Positions 6,236 to 14,727 of a DNA stretch of 44,884 nt are shown here, piece after piece. The stretch spans positions 1 through 44,884 of the forward strand of contig JAZRXG010000011.1 in NCBI GenBank assembly GCA_045600105.1. Direction: 5' to 3'. Source of the DNA: UBA1206 sp045600105. GTDB taxonomy: Bacteria; Bacillota; Clostridia; Oscillospirales; CAG-382. A model generated the notes under the pieces. That model had not been told where the DNA came from and did no database searches. It worked only from the letters and a program-made list of their open reading frames with translations. The position numbers and the translations under genes were made by a program. Position 1 is the first letter of the stretch. Each line of letters opens with the position of its first letter.

Positions 6236-8275
6236 ATGCTGTTTTTTGAAATAAAAGCTTATTACGAATACGAATCCGAGCGTGAAGAGTACGTGAAAGA
6301 CGGTCACAGACGCACCGAAAAATACGAGGATCACCGGATACGCGCGTTGATAGACAATCTGAACGTGAAGCTGGAAAACCGTTTGATCTTCGGTCTTATC
6401 GATCTCGGAAACGGTCTTTGCTCGGCGCTTGCCGTTACCGAAAGCAAAAAATTGCTCGACGACTCTCTCGGCACGTTTTTCGATACTCTCGGCATCACCT
6501 GCGGTGACGTGAAGGTGCAGGAACTCACCTTCAAGAGCTTTCACCGCCTTTTAAGCGTTTGCTCCCGTCACAGCGACTACGCCATGCAGTACGAAGAGTT
6601 TGCGGACGGGTTCGAGCTCAGCGACGTGTACGATGAGCTGCGCAGAAATTCGGACTTTGACGAGAACCTCATTGCCGAAAGTACGAAAGAAAAGATATTC
6701 GATACGGTGAGCGGAACGATGTACGCCCAGACGCTCGTTCCCGAGCTCAGACGCATCTACGCCGATAACGCTCCCAAAAACGTGGAATGGGGAAATCCCG
6801 TACACTATATGTTCCTGACGATAGCCGAAGATGAAACGCGGCGCACCGCGTACCGCTCGCTTTTGTCCGCTCTTTACGACACGGGAAGACTGAAAAGCAA
6901 ACGGTATTGGTACTTCGACTGCAACCCGACCGACTGCTTTTCGAGACGGGACCTGAAGCATCTGTTTTCGACCGTGATCGGCGGCGCGGTCGTCATCCGC
7001 TACAGAGCGACCGATGACATAGAAGAGAACAACCACGCTTCCGCCAACCGTGAGCTTATAGAGATACTGTGCGACAACATAAGAAAATTTCAGAATGACG
7101 TTCTTACCGTTTTGTGCATCCCTTCGGAATGTACGAAAGCGAGACAGATGTTTTACGAATATCTGGGCAGTCTCAACGTCATCGAGATAATCGAAGACAC
7201 CGTTCTTGGCGACGACGCAATAGAATATCTGCGCTTTTTGGCAGACGGTAAGAACATAGAGACCGACGTCGATCTGTTCTCACGCCTCGAAAACGCCAAG
7301 AGATACCGCTCCGACGAGCTTCAGACGATCTTTCATGAATGGTGGCACGAAAAACTCAGAAACACCTATTATCCCGCCTACCGTGACATAAAAAGAGTCT
7401 CCGTCACGGCGATCAAAGAAAAAAGTACAAGCTCCGCCTATGACGAGCTTATGGAAATGATCGGTCTGAAAGAAGCAAAAAAAGTCATCTGCGAAGCGAT
7501 AGACTACTTTCGCGCCCAGAGGATCTTTGCAAAAAAGGGCTTTAAGACCGACCGCCCCGCGATGAGCATGGTGTTCACGGGGAACCCCGGAAGCGCCAAG
7601 ACCACCGTCGCGCGGCTTTTCGCAAGAATAATGAAAGACGAAGGCATACTCGAGACAGGGCGCTTCGTCGAATGCGGCAGAGGCGACCTCGTCGGCAGGT
7701 TCGTGGGATGGACGGCGCCCACGATACAGATGAAATTCCGCGAAGCGAGAGGCGGCGTGCTGTTCATCGACGAAGCCTATTCGCTCGTCGACGACAGAGA
7801 CGGGTCTTACGGTGACGAAGCGATCAATACTATCGTGCAGGAAATGGAAAACCACCGTTCCGACGTCGTCGTCATCTTCGCGGGGTATCCCGAACAGATG
7901 GAACAGTTCCTCCGCAAAAACCCGGGGCTTCGCAGCCGCATAGCGTTCCACGTTCCGTTCGCCGACTACGACGTGAACGAGCTTTGCGAGATAGCCGATC
8001 TTTTCGCAAAGAAAAAGAACCTGATCATCTCGCCCGACGCGATGGACAAGATGCGCGGTATTTTTGCCGAAATAAGACTCGACGACGATTTCGGCAACGG
8101 ACGAGCCGTCAGAAATATAATAGAAGCCGCAAAGATGTCCATGTCGTCGCGCCTTCTCAAAGGCGATATCGAAAAGCTCACCGAAACCGACGTGACGACG
8201 CTGCTGCCCGACGACGTTTCGTCTCCGACGAAAAAAAGCGAGACGCATACCGTCCGCCGCGTCATCGGTTTCTGA
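6236..8275 (+). CDS. CbbX/SpoVK-like AAA+ ATPase with long N-terminal extension
   Basis: A 679-residue ATPase. Residues about 410-660 are a CbbX/SpoVK-type AAA+ domain: Walker A GNPGSAKTT at 449-457 (the usual G-T-G-K is S-A-K here), Walker B G-G-V-L-F-I-D-E with Asp512-Glu513, A-G-Y-P-E-Q-M sensor-1 region, P-G-L-R-S-R arginine-finger-type motif and G-N-G-R-A-V-R-N sensor-2 region. Residues about 190-390 look like a second, degenerate AAA-type domain with no Walker A, and the first 180 residues are of unknown fold. Such ATPases remodel protein complexes as hexamers; CbbX acts on Rubisco, which is absent here. The neighbours on both sides (5595 and 8320) are likely partners. The start ATG at 6236 has GAGAGGGTG upstream. 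Confidence 0.9.
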   Translation: MLFFEIKAYYEYESEREEYVKDGHRRTEKYEDHRIRALIDNLNVKLENRLIFGLIDLGNGLCSALAVTESKKLLDDSLGTFFDTLGITCGDVKVQELTFKSFHRLLSVCSRHSDYAMQYEEFADGFELSDVYDELRRNSDFDENLIAESTKEKIFDTVSGTMYAQTLVPELRRIYADNAPKNVEWGNPVHYMFLTIAEDETRRTAYRSLLSALYDTGRLKSKRYWYFDCNPTDCFSRRDLKHLFSTVIGGAVVIRYRATDDIEENNHASANRELIEILCDNIRKFQNDVLTVLCIPSECTKARQMFYEYLGSLNVIEIIEDTVLGDDAIEYLRFLADGKNIETDVDLFSRLENAKRYRSDELQTIFHEWWHEKLRNTYYPAYRDIKRVSVTAIKEKSTSSAYDELMEMIGLKEAKKVICEAIDYFRAQRIFAKKGFKTDRPAMSMVFTGNPGSAKTTVARLFARIMKDEGILETGRFVECGRGDLVGRFVGWTAPTIQMKFREARGGVLFIDEAYSLVDDRDGSYGDEAINTIVQEMENHRSDVVVIFAGYPEQMEQFLRKNPGLRSRIAFHVPFADYDVNELCEIADLFAKKKNLIISPDAMDKMRGIFAEIRLDDDFGNGRAVRNIIEAAKMSMSSRLLKGDIEKLTETDVTTLLPDDVSSPTKKSETHTVRRVIGF

Positions 8276-8319
8276 AACGATATATAAATATAAAAACGAC
8301 AAACGAAAGGGGAAGTAAA

Positions 8320-9537
8320 ATGAGCAAATCATACGTTACGGAAAATCAAGACGGAAATATCGTGTTCGGAAAAGGAAAAGCCGAACACGTTCCTGCTGCC
8401 GCGAACGGCGAAAGACTGACCAGAAGCGAAGTGCTGGATTTCATTTCCTATCTCAGACGCAAAGAGAAAGTCGAGATCGAAAACAGGATAGAGGTGCGCC
8501 GCACGCTGCTCAACGCGTACCCCTACGCGATCGCGAGAGTTGCGAAAGACGTCCTGAGCCTGATCAAAAAAGCGTCGGGCGCGGAAGACGCCTACTGCAG
8601 ACTTGCTTCCGAGGCGGCAAAGGCAAACTCGAAATACAGAATAATGCCGGGGTTTGCCTACGTTATGGAAGAAGACCTCACGGAATACCTGATCGGCTGC
8701 GGATATGATGACGAAGAGGCGGAAAAACTGACGTCCTGCATCGAAAACCGCGCCTTCAGACGTTCCGTGTGGGAAAACGACGAAAGACTCACCGAAAACT
8801 TCAGGGTCTGGGCGGCGGCAAGCGCGGGAATGCTGATGTCACGCCGTTACGTCACCAATCTTTTCAGACTTGAATATCTCGGATTCCGTGCCGAAAACAC
8901 CGATACCGACGACGTGACCTATACCGTGTACGAGCTTTCGACGCGCGGACCGTATAACGGATACGGTTATTCGACGTCGCGTCTCATGGAACAGGCAGGC
9001 GACGGATTGATACTCGGCTACCGTGACAATTACCATCGGCTCGACAAAGAAAAGCTCATCGCTCTTTCCGGGCTGCTCTGCAAAGAGACCGGGCTTCCCG
9101 AGGCGTGGATACGCGATATGAACGAAGACAAAGTGACCGTCATAAGACGCAAAGACAGCGACGTGCGGGCGGAAACCGAAGAAGATCAGCATAATAAAAT
9201 GACCGTGGTGGGAAGATGCGGTGACTATCTGGTCGGTATTTATCCGAATGACGGCGTCTATTCGCATTTCCACCTTGTGAACACTCAAAACGGTAAAAGA
9301 CTTGCTTTGCATCTGCAGAAAGCCGATTACTACCGTCATAACGCGAACGAAAAAGCGTTCCTTGACGAAAAAGAAGTTTCTGAGCTTTGCGAATGGCTTG
9401 ACAGCCCCTCGGAAGAATACGAAAACGCGGGACTTGACGTAACTAATTATCAGAATTTGTGCGTACTCTGGAATCAGAATTCGTATAAAGCGAAATTCGC
9501 CGTCATCGAAAGACCCGAATACGAGAAATTAAAGTGA
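8320..9537 (+). CDS. Unknown protein of the AAA+ cluster (405 aa)
   Basis: Not recognised. The 405-residue cytosolic protein begins MSKSYVTENQDGNIV, 44 bases after the ATPase stop, with AAAGGGGAAG as ribosome site. It has a charged helical N-terminal half (about 1-170), a middle domain with Y-E-L-S-T-R-G-P-Y-N-G-Y-G-Y, and a C-terminal about 110-residue part (D-Y-L-V-G-I-Y-P-N-D-G … W-L-D-S-P … L-C-V-L-W-N-Q-N) that looks like a small separate domain. No catalytic motif, membrane span or signal peptide was seen. Tight spacing to the AAA+ gene suggests a shared transcript and complex. Confidence 0.75.
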   Translation: MSKSYVTENQDGNIVFGKGKAEHVPAAANGERLTRSEVLDFISYLRRKEKVEIENRIEVRRTLLNAYPYAIARVAKDVLSLIKKASGAEDAYCRLASEAAKANSKYRIMPGFAYVMEEDLTEYLIGCGYDDEEAEKLTSCIENRAFRRSVWENDERLTENFRVWAAASAGMLMSRRYVTNLFRLEYLGFRAENTDTDDVTYTVYELSTRGPYNGYGYSTSRLMEQAGDGLILGYRDNYHRLDKEKLIALSGLLCKETGLPEAWIRDMNEDKVTVIRRKDSDVRAETEEDQHNKMTVVGRCGDYLVGIYPNDGVYSHFHLVNTQNGKRLALHLQKADYYRHNANEKAFLDEKEVSELCEWLDSPSEEYENAGLDVTNYQNLCVLWNQNSYKAKFAVIERPEYEKLK

Positions 9538-9558
9538 TCTCCGACTCCAGAAAAATAC

Positions 9559-9587
9559 TCGACACTTGATTTTTCGTGTGTTACAAT
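9559..9587 (+). promoter_or_regulatory. Promoter C of the AAA+ cluster (shared design)
   Basis: AAAAATAC (9551-9558) directly followed by TCGACA (9559-9564), 17-base spacer containing TTGATTTTTCG, and TACAAT (9582-9587). It matches promoters A and B in layout and sequence, so the gene at 9646 is probably controlled with the 5595 operon. Confidence 0.6.
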
Positions 9588-9645
9588 ATGCACGGATGAA
9601 AGGACAAGAAGAAAAATCAAAAAAAAGAAAGAGAGTGAAAACGCC

Positions 9646-10068
9646 ATGTTCGAAATCAATTTTGAAGACGCCGAACTGATCGAAAAATGCCGCAAGAGAC
9701 ACGACAGCATTGTTGAGATCAAGCGAAAAAAGAAAGAAGCCGCGCTTCTCGGTTTCGCACCTCCCGAAAACAAAAAAGACGAAGAGAAAAAAATCGTCTT
9801 TCCCAAAACCGACTGCAAAGTTTACGCGGACGGCAGATACGATTTTACGTTCGCCGGCAGATTCATAATTTATCACATCAAAGCGGGCAGTGAGATCCAT
9901 TACATCGCTCTTGACAAAACGACTCTTAGAGGTTCGCTTGTGAAGCGGGCGAAAAAAGAAATAGCAAAAGAACAGTACGCTTCCATGACACACGATATTA
10001 CGTACGCGATCAGATACATCGGTGTAAACGTCGGCGCAAAAGACGCGCCGACCGCCGACGAACGATAA
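9646..10068 (+). CDS. Unknown basic protein (140 aa)
   Basis: Not recognised. The 140-residue cytosolic protein has a lysine-rich helical N-terminal part (K-C-R-K-R-H … K-R-K-K-K-E-A), a short Lys/Glu linker and a C-terminal domain with V-Y-A-D-G-R-Y-D-F-T-F-A-G-R-F-I-I-Y-H. AAAGAGAGTG upstream supports the ATG at 9646. It has its own promoter of the same design as the 5595 operon. The strong positive charge contrasts with the very acidic 5595 product, so the two might interact, or this protein might bind nucleic acid; both are inferences. Confidence 0.7.
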   Translation: MFEINFEDAELIEKCRKRHDSIVEIKRKKKEAALLGFAPPENKKDEEKKIVFPKTDCKVYADGRYDFTFAGRFIIYHIKAGSEIHYIALDKTTLRGSLVKRAKKEIAKEQYASMTHDITYAIRYIGVNVGAKDAPTADER

Positions 10069-10078
10069 ACATATCCGT

Positions 10079-10107
10079 TTGACACGGTTCGATCCGTGCG
10101 ATATAAT
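10079..10107 (+). promoter_or_regulatory. Consensus sigma-A promoter of the ADP-ribosylglycohydrolase operon
   Basis: TTGACA (10079-10084), 17 bases, TATAAT (10102-10107). It leaves a leader of about 140 bases before the gene start, in which I see no clear structure. Confidence 0.85.
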
Positions 10108-10255
10108 GAAAATGTCAAGTGATTTATGTAATGGAAAAGAATCCTGATATTGAAAACGTTGAAAAAAGTGTCGGCAAAGGCGATTTCCGACGGAAAAGAC
10201 AGCGGGAAAGCAATTTGCCGAAAAACATAAACAAGAGAGGGGATTGAAAGGGTAT

Positions 10256-11188
10256 ATGAAAGATTTTATCAAAGCAGTGGTTTTCGGTCACGCCATAGGC
10301 GACGCGCTCGGCGTTCCGGTGGAATTCCTGCCGCGGGACGTGTTCGACAAGACTCCCGTGACCGATATGCTGGAATTCGGCATTTATCCCGTACCCGCGG
10401 GCGCGTGGTCTGACGACACGAGTATGTCGCTCTGCGCGCTGGATGCTCTCGCGGACGGAATGCTTGATTACGACAGGATAATGCGTAATTTCGACAGATG
10501 GTATGATCACGATGAATTCACGCCTACCGATTGGATGTTCGACGTGGGTACTACCTGCAGCTATGCGATAGAAAATTACGTCGTCGGAAAAATGCCTTAC
10601 GACGAATGCGGACTCATCACCGAAGACAGCAACGGCAACGGTTCGCTGATGCGCATCCATCCGTTTGTGCTGTTTGCCGAATACACTGACCGCGGCGACG
10701 AACTGATCGATATCGTCGACGAAGCGTCGTCGCTCACGCACGCTCACAGACGCTCGCTGGTCGGATGCGGCATATACGCGTTCATACTGCGCGCGATAAT
10801 GAAAAATCAGTCGAAGGACGCCGTTTACGCGGGACTTGCCGAGGCGAAAGAATATTACGAAGGCGAAAGCGAACTGAAGCATTACGGCCGTCTGTTTTCA
10901 CCCGATTTCGCGTCGACCGACAGATCGGACATAAAGAGCACCGGATACGTCGTCCATACTCTCGAAGCGGCGGTGTGGTGCCTGCTGACGACGGGAAGCT
11001 ACGAGGAATGCGTGCTGAAAGCCGTCAACCTCGGTGAGGATACCGATACCGTAGCCGCCGTCGCGGGCGGACTTGCCGGTGCTATGTACGGCTTTGACGC
11101 GATACCGCAAAAATGGCGCGACGGAATATTGAAAAAAGAATTTATAGACGAAATGTGTGAAAGAGCCTGCAGAAACTGGAAGAAATGA
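10256..11188 (+). CDS. ADP-ribosylglycohydrolase family protein
   Basis: A 310-residue cytosolic enzyme of the DraG/ARH family, which removes ADP-ribose from proteins or small molecules using two Mg2+ ions. Conserved elements are all present: G-D-A-L-G-V-P-V-E-F near the N-terminus, W-S-D-D-T-S-M-S-L (metal-binding Asp pair), G-N-G-S-L-M-R, S-L-T-H-A-H, and the C-terminal G-E-D-T-D-T-V-A-A-V-A-G-G-L-A-G-A signature with metal-binding Asp residues. I chose ATG 10256 because the fold starts right after it; a TTG four codons earlier is possible. It lies just downstream of the AAA+ cluster but has its own promoter, and is followed after 10 bases by a CpsB-like phosphatase. Confidence 0.93.
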   Translation: MKDFIKAVVFGHAIGDALGVPVEFLPRDVFDKTPVTDMLEFGIYPVPAGAWSDDTSMSLCALDALADGMLDYDRIMRNFDRWYDHDEFTPTDWMFDVGTTCSYAIENYVVGKMPYDECGLITEDSNGNGSLMRIHPFVLFAEYTDRGDELIDIVDEASSLTHAHRRSLVGCGIYAFILRAIMKNQSKDAVYAGLAEAKEYYEGESELKHYGRLFSPDFASTDRSDIKSTGYVVHTLEAAVWCLLTTGSYEECVLKAVNLGEDTDTVAAVAGGLAGAMYGFDAIPQKWRDGILKKEFIDEMCERACRNWKK

Positions 11189-11198
11189 AGGGGGATAT

Positions 11199-11933
11199 AT
11201 GACGGGTATCGTTGACTTGCATATTCACGCCGTGCCCCGCGTTGACGACGGGGCGAAAGACGTGCAGACGTCGCTTGCGATGCTGCGGATGGCATACGAT
11301 CAGGGGGCAAGACATATTTTCTGCACTTCCCATAACGGTTACAGCAGGGAAGACGCCGACAGATATTCACTCGGGTTCCGTATGCTTGGCAGTATGGCAA
11401 AATCGATGTTTCCGGATCTGAAGCTGTACCGCGGGACCGAAGTCCTGTGTGCCGGTGAGTATATCGACGATATTATCTACGGCTTGAAGAACGGTATCTT
11501 CCTGCCTCTCGGAAACAGTAACTGCGTTCTGACCGAGCTGTATCCCGACGTGACGCCCGACGAAGCCGAAAAGATAGTGAAAAGCCTTGAAGACGCGGGA
11601 TATTTGCCGATACTCGCGCACGCCGAACGCTATCCCGGACTGTACGACGGCAAAATCATGCCCGGGCTGGCAGAAACGTCCTGCCGCGTACAGATCAACG
11701 CGTACAGCCTGACGTCCGACGCGGGCGAAGATGAAAAAACGTACGCCCGCCGTCTGCTCTCCGAAGGATACGTTTCCTTCATCGGTTCTGATTCCCACGA
11801 CGTGCTGTACCGCCCTCCGATGCTTTCGGAAGGTATCGGGTATATCAGAGAACACGCCGATGCCGTATACGCCGAAGCCATTCTGTACGGCAACGCAAAA
11901 AAGCTCGGGATCATCGACTGCGAACGTATATAA
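11199..11933 (+). CDS. CpsB/CapC-type PHP-domain phosphatase
   Basis: A 244-residue metal-dependent phosphoesterase of the polymerase-and-histidinol-phosphatase fold, close to CpsB/YwqE tyrosine phosphatases. It opens D-L-H-I-H-A-V-P-R-V-D-D-G-A, the CpsB-type metal site, followed by F-C-T-S-H, Y-R-G-T-E-V-L-C (metal-binding Glu), L-A-H-A-E-R-Y and I-G-S-D-S-H. The ATG at 11199 has AAGGGGG upstream and lies 10 bases after the previous stop, so both are one operon. In capsule loci these enzymes dephosphorylate a tyrosine kinase; no such genes are here, so a different phospho-substrate is possible. Confidence 0.9.
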   Translation: MTGIVDLHIHAVPRVDDGAKDVQTSLAMLRMAYDQGARHIFCTSHNGYSREDADRYSLGFRMLGSMAKSMFPDLKLYRGTEVLCAGEYIDDIIYGLKNGIFLPLGNSNCVLTELYPDVTPDEAEKIVKSLEDAGYLPILAHAERYPGLYDGKIMPGLAETSCRVQINAYSLTSDAGEDEKTYARRLLSEGYVSFIGSDSHDVLYRPPMLSEGIGYIREHADAVYAEAILYGNAKKLGIIDCERI

Positions 11934-12002
11934 GGATATCATATAATATCGTCGGCACAAGGCACCGTCGACGCGCGAAAACACGGCATATCCGAAAAAA
12001 AG

Positions 12003-12052
12003 AAACGGGTTTACAACGGTTTAATAAACCGTCCGTAAGCCCGTTTTTCTTT
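12003..12052. terminator. Bidirectional terminator between converging genes
   Basis: A near-perfect 20-bp stem (12003-12022 with 12027-12046, AAACGGG arms) has T-runs on both strands: TTCTTT to the right and a long A-run to the left, which is a T-run for the minus strand. It ends both the CpsB-like operon and sbcC. Confidence 0.85.
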
Positions 12053-12069
12053 ATGCTTTTTTCGCGCTC

Positions 12070-14727
12070 TTATTTTACCGAGATCGTACTGCCCGATTCG
12101 GATTTGATGACCTCAAGATGCGTCGGTATATTTGCCTCGAGAAGCTGAACGTGGCTGATGATCCCTATCATTCCGTTTCCTTTACGGATGCTGTCAAGGA
12201 CGTCCATCGCGTCGTGGATGGAACTGTCGTCAAGAGTGCCGAAGCCCTCGTCGATGAACAAAGCCTCGATACGGACACCGGATTTCTGGGCAACGGTCGA
12301 CATGCCGATGGAAAGGGCAAGCGAAACAAGGAACTTTTCTCCGCCGGAAAGCATCGCGACGCTTCGGCCGCTTCTTTCGGGGCTTCGGTTATCGTGGACC
12401 TTGAGCTCAAGCCCGCACTTGTTGCCGACACCTTTGTCGTCGGATCTGAACAAATGGTATCTTCCGCCGTGGACACGGTCAAGCATACGATTTGCCTCGG
12501 TTATCACCTGACTGAACATGATCGCAAGCACGTAGCGCTGGATGCCGATACCCGTATCTCCGCGAAGCTTTTTCGCAAACGCGAAGTCTGATTCCGCCCG
12601 GCTGATTTTCGAATCGTGATCCGCCTGCTTTTTTTCAAGCGTGTTCAGCTTGCTTTCGAGCCTTTCGGAAAGCGTTTTGAGCTCCGCGGCTTTTGAGTTG
12701 TATCTGCTGAGCTCCGAACTGATCTCCTTCTGACGTTCGTCGAACTTCGATCTGTCGGGCTCGTCCTTTCCTTTCAGCTCGTCCTTCTTTTTTTCAAGAT
12801 CCTTGTTTGCTTTGGAAAGAGCGGAGTCGTATTCAACTATTTCCCCATGAAGCTTCTTTCGCTTTTCATCGGTCAAAAGAACGTTTTTGACCGAAAGATA
12901 ATCGCCGAAGCCGTTGGCGTCAAGCGCCTTTTTCAACCCGTTCCCGGCATTTTCGTATGCTTCGGAAGCGGCGGTATATTCTTTTTCGGAAGAATCGAGG
13001 TTTCCGTTCAGCGAAGCGAGTCCAGCGCAAGCCTCTTCAAACTCCTTTTGGAGTTTTCTGCCGAGTTCCTCATAAGCCTTTATTTTTTCGGCGGCTTTCG
13101 CAATGGCGTTTTCCAGCGCTTTCGTGTCCGGAATGCCTGCTAACAGGCTTTTTGCCGCAGAGCTGTATTCGGTGTCGGCTTTGGTGAAAGCGGACTGCGC
13201 TTTATCGAGAGCGGCTTTTTTGTCGTTATGCTCCGTTTCGGCGGCAGCTCTGGCTTTTTCCGCGTCGTTCCATGCTTTTTTCGCTTTGTCTGCTTCTTTT
13301 TCCTTTTTGTCAAGTTCTGCCTTGCTTACGCTGCCGCTATCCCTGACCGCAGGCTCGGGGTGAGCGGCGCTGCCGCATACGGGGCACTTTTCGCCGTCCT
13401 TCAGTTCGGACGCGATCTCGCCGTAAATACCGGCGTAATATCTGTCGCGGTATTCTCTGGCGGTCCCGTCGGCGTCGTCGTATCTGTCTTTTTCGGCTTT
13501 TGCCGTTATGCGTGCGGCTTCGAGAGCGTATTCGGCGTCTTTCAGTCCGGATAATGATTTCGCAAGCACGCTTTTTGCATCATCAAGCGCTTTATTCAGG
13601 GCGTCGAGCGAGGCGTACGAATCTTTTTTGCTTTCGTACAAGCCGATCTGCTTGTTCAGCTCTTCGACGGGGGAGTCGTCCTCGTGCTTCTTTTTGGCTT
13701 TTTCCGCGTCTTCCCTGATCTTCTGAATTATCGGCAGCTGATTTTTCAAGTCGAGGAGCGCCTTTTCTCTGCTTGCTATTTCGGCTTTTGCTTTTTCGAA
13801 CACGTCGATAGGCGTTCTGACCTTTTCGGCTCTTTCGGCGTTATCGTAAGAAACGCGCTTTGCGTCCATAACGCCTTTTTTATCTTTCAGCTCTCTGATC
13901 TGTGCTTCAAGATCATGCAAAGGGATAAACTGCTCGGACAGCTTGACGTCGGAGCTCAATTCCTTCTGCTTTTTTTCGCAGTCGAAGGCGTTGTGATTTT
14001 CGTCAAGCTCTTTTTTCTCTTTTTTCAGTCCTTCGATTCTTTCTTTCAGTTCGTCGAGAGCTGTGAGCCCTTCCTCGTTAAGTGAACGGCGGATGTCGTT
14101 CGCTTCTTCGTTCAGCGCGGTCTTGCGGTCGTTCGCCTCTTCAAAGAACGCCTCGGCATACTTTTTCCATTGTTCGCAGCCGAAAATTTTTCTGAGTATA
14201 TCTTCTTTTTCGCCCGATGAAGCGGTAAGGAATTTTTCGAACTGTCCCTGGGGAAGGAGCACGACCTGACGGAATTGCTCTTTTGTAAGCCCGATGAGCT
14301 CCTCGGCTTTGCGGTTCAGATCCTCTTTTTTGGGGTTGTTGAAGAACGGGATCACGCATCCGTCGCCGTCGACTTCTCCCGCCTCGTATTTGGGGGCAAG
14401 GTTGACTTTTTTCTGCGAGAGCGAACGCGTGAACTTGTACGCGCGGTCACGTACGGAAAAAGTGAAAGAAACCACGGTATCGGTTTTTGCGTCCGCTTGG
14501 GTGCAGCGCCATTCAGCCAGATCGTTTCTTCCGTTCTTTGATTTGTCGCTGTCGCCGCTGCCGCCGCCGTACAGCGCGAACGTCATGGCGTCGAAAATGG
14601 TCGTTTTTCCGCTTCCGGTGTTGCCCTTGATCAGAAAAATGCCTTTTTTGCCGAGACTGTCAAAATCGACTGTCTGTTTGCCGACGTACGGTCCAAAGGC
14701 TTGTATCTCCAGAAATTTCGGCTTCAT
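12070..14727 (-). CDS. sbcC: Exonuclease subunit SbcC
   Basis: An 885-residue SMC-like ATPase, the partner of SbcD in the Mre11-Rad50-type nuclease that opens hairpins and trims DNA ends. It shows Walker A GNTGSGKT at residues 35-42, a Q-loop region L-L-P-Q-G-Q-F-E-K-F-L near 157-167, two long coiled-coil halves separated by a zinc hook C-P-V-C at 448-451, a C-terminal signature M-L-S-G-G-E, and Walker B A-L-F-I-D-E-G-F-G-T-L-D. It is somewhat shorter than the usual 1000-1050 residues, mainly through a shorter coiled coil. Its start overlaps the sbcD stop by four bases (ATGA). Confidence 0.97.
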   Translation of the reverse strand: MKPKFLEIQAFGPYVGKQTVDFDSLGKKGIFLIKGNTGSGKTTIFDAMTFALYGGGSGDSDKSKNGRNDLAEWRCTQADAKTDTVVSFTFSVRDRAYKFTRSLSQKKVNLAPKYEAGEVDGDGCVIPFFNNPKKEDLNRKAEELIGLTKEQFRQVVLLPQGQFEKFLTASSGEKEDILRKIFGCEQWKKYAEAFFEEANDRKTALNEEANDIRRSLNEEGLTALDELKERIEGLKKEKKELDENHNAFDCEKKQKELSSDVKLSEQFIPLHDLEAQIRELKDKKGVMDAKRVSYDNAERAEKVRTPIDVFEKAKAEIASREKALLDLKNQLPIIQKIREDAEKAKKKHEDDSPVEELNKQIGLYESKKDSYASLDALNKALDDAKSVLAKSLSGLKDAEYALEAARITAKAEKDRYDDADGTAREYRDRYYAGIYGEIASELKDGEKCPVCGSAAHPEPAVRDSGSVSKAELDKKEKEADKAKKAWNDAEKARAAAETEHNDKKAALDKAQSAFTKADTEYSSAAKSLLAGIPDTKALENAIAKAAEKIKAYEELGRKLQKEFEEACAGLASLNGNLDSSEKEYTAASEAYENAGNGLKKALDANGFGDYLSVKNVLLTDEKRKKLHGEIVEYDSALSKANKDLEKKKDELKGKDEPDRSKFDERQKEISSELSRYNSKAAELKTLSERLESKLNTLEKKQADHDSKISRAESDFAFAKKLRGDTGIGIQRYVLAIMFSQVITEANRMLDRVHGGRYHLFRSDDKGVGNKCGLELKVHDNRSPERSGRSVAMLSGGEKFLVSLALSIGMSTVAQKSGVRIEALFIDEGFGTLDDSSIHDAMDVLDSIRKGNGMIGIISHVQLLEANIPTHLEVIKSESGSTISVK

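Noticed and set aside
6236..8275. Rubisco activase CbbX or sporulation SpoVK
   Set aside because: The AAA+ core is of that type, but the 400-residue N-terminal part, the lack of Rubisco or sporulation neighbours and the altered Walker A make a direct functional name unsafe.
11199..11933. Capsule synthesis locus
   Set aside because: The phosphatase is CpsB-like but no kinase, polymerase or glycosyltransferase gene is nearby.
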